Source: Chitinophaga pinensis (GTDB taxonomy: Bacteria > Bacteroidota > Bacteroidia > Flavobacteriales_D > Crocinitomicaceae). Taken from it: DNA of 7,243 nt. The notes under the pieces were generated by a model. The model was not told the origin of the DNA, did no database searches, and worked only from the letters and a program-made list of their open reading frames with translations. Positions within the stretch are counted from its first letter, which is position 1. Each line of letters begins with the position of its first letter. Position numbers and translations under genes: made by a program. Where the stretch lies: the NCBI GenBank assembly GCA_945868555.1, contig CAMBMC010000117.1, positions 1 through 7,243 on the forward strand, given 5' to 3'. This document shows, piece after piece, positions 6,802-7,243 of the stretch.

Positions 6802-7243
6802 ATGAGCTATTGCACCTTTTGCCAAAATGAACCAGAATCTAGCTTACATCAGCACTACCATTCGAATCAGTATGGATTTCCCGTTTGTGATGATTCAGAA
6901 CTTTTCGGTCGGTTAATTTTAGAAATAAATCAAGCAGGCTTGTCTTGGTCAACGGTATTAAAAAAGCAAGAAAACTTTAGAATGGCCTATTCTCAGTTTG
7001 ACATTCAAGCGGTAGCCGCCTATTCTGAAGAGGATATTCAACGTTTATTGTCGGATGCGGGAATTATTCGAAATAAATTGAAAGTGCGCGCTGCAGTAAA
7101 CAATGCACAGGTTTTACTAAAAATTATTGACGAATTTGGGTCTTTTGATGGGTGGTTAAATGCGAATCACCCAAAATCTAAAGAAGAATGGACCATATTG
7201 TTCAAAAAGACCTTTACATTTGTAGGTGGGGAGATTGTCAATG
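6802..7243 (+). CDS. tag: DNA-3-methyladenine glycosylase I (Tag), 3' end missing
   Basis: The frame runs from ATG 6802 to the right edge (147 complete codons); an in-frame TGA at 6796-6798 rules out any start further upstream. The protein begins MSYCTFC and continues with YHSNQYGFPV (19-28), LEINQAGLSW (40-49), TVLKKQENFR (51-60), DAGIIRNKLK (85-94) and FKKTFTFVGGEIVN (134-147), which match Tag of E. coli in order and spacing. Tag removes 3-methyladenine from alkylated DNA to start base-excision repair in the cytoplasm. Cys4 and His20 align with zinc ligands Cys4 and His17 of E. coli Tag (the other two ligands would lie beyond the edge), Glu41 with Glu38, and Trp49 with Trp46. The E. coli Trp6 position is Phe6 here, and there is an additional Cys7. 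The gene is transcribed divergently from the beta-propeller gene. Roughly 40 C-terminal residues are expected to be missing, judged from the usual family length of about 187. Confidence 0.92.
   Translation, partial: MSYCTFCQNEPESSLHQHYHSNQYGFPVCDDSELFGRLILEINQAGLSWSTVLKKQENFRMAYSQFDIQAVAAYSEEDIQRLLSDAGIIRNKLKVRAAVNNAQVLLKIIDEFGSFDGWLNANHPKSKEEWTILFKKTFTFVGGEIVN

Noticed and set aside
6609..6803. Minus-strand ORF of 64 codons across the divergent intergenic region
   Set aside because: It overlaps the N-terminal part of the beta-propeller gene and the start of tag, has no family resemblance, and would leave no room for promoters.

Overview
The window looks like chromosomal DNA from a member of the Bacteroidota, most likely the Flavobacteriales. 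The evidence is a large surface protein ending in a type IX secretion system (T9SS) type B sorting domain, an adjacent PorP/SprF-like outer-membrane protein, no clear Shine-Dalgarno sequences, AT-rich intergenic DNA, and protein sequences of flavobacterial character. No RNA gene, CRISPR array, insertion sequence or phage gene was seen.

Left part (2-5061, + strand): a two-gene secretion cassette. The first gene is cut by the left edge of the window. It encodes the last 1218 residues of a giant cell-surface or secreted protein with three related beta-sandwich-like modules, a run of five 51-residue repeats with paired cysteines, and a C-terminal CHU_C/type B T9SS sorting domain. Eight bases downstream is a gene for an outer-membrane protein that joins a PorP/SprF-like N-terminal domain to an OmpA-like peptidoglycan-binding domain. 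In this phylum PorP/SprF-like proteins are the usual partners of type B T9SS substrates, so the second gene probably exports, retains or anchors the first. The OmpA fusion could tie that partner to the cell wall. This is the most interesting part of the window.

Middle (5062-5155): a short AT-rich spacer between convergent genes, holding a long imperfect palindrome that probably acts as a bidirectional terminator.

Right part (5156-6691, - strand): two closely spaced genes, probably cotranscribed. The upstream one encodes a membrane-tethered or exported SdiA-regulated/YjiK-like beta-propeller protein. The downstream one encodes a left-handed beta-helix (hexapeptide-repeat) protein of the PaaY/gamma-carbonic-anhydrase group. 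A 110-base divergent intergenic region follows. Then comes the 5' part (147 codons) of a DNA-3-methyladenine glycosylase I (tag) gene on the + strand, cut by the right edge. These three genes look like ordinary housekeeping or accessory functions with no evident link to the secretion cassette.
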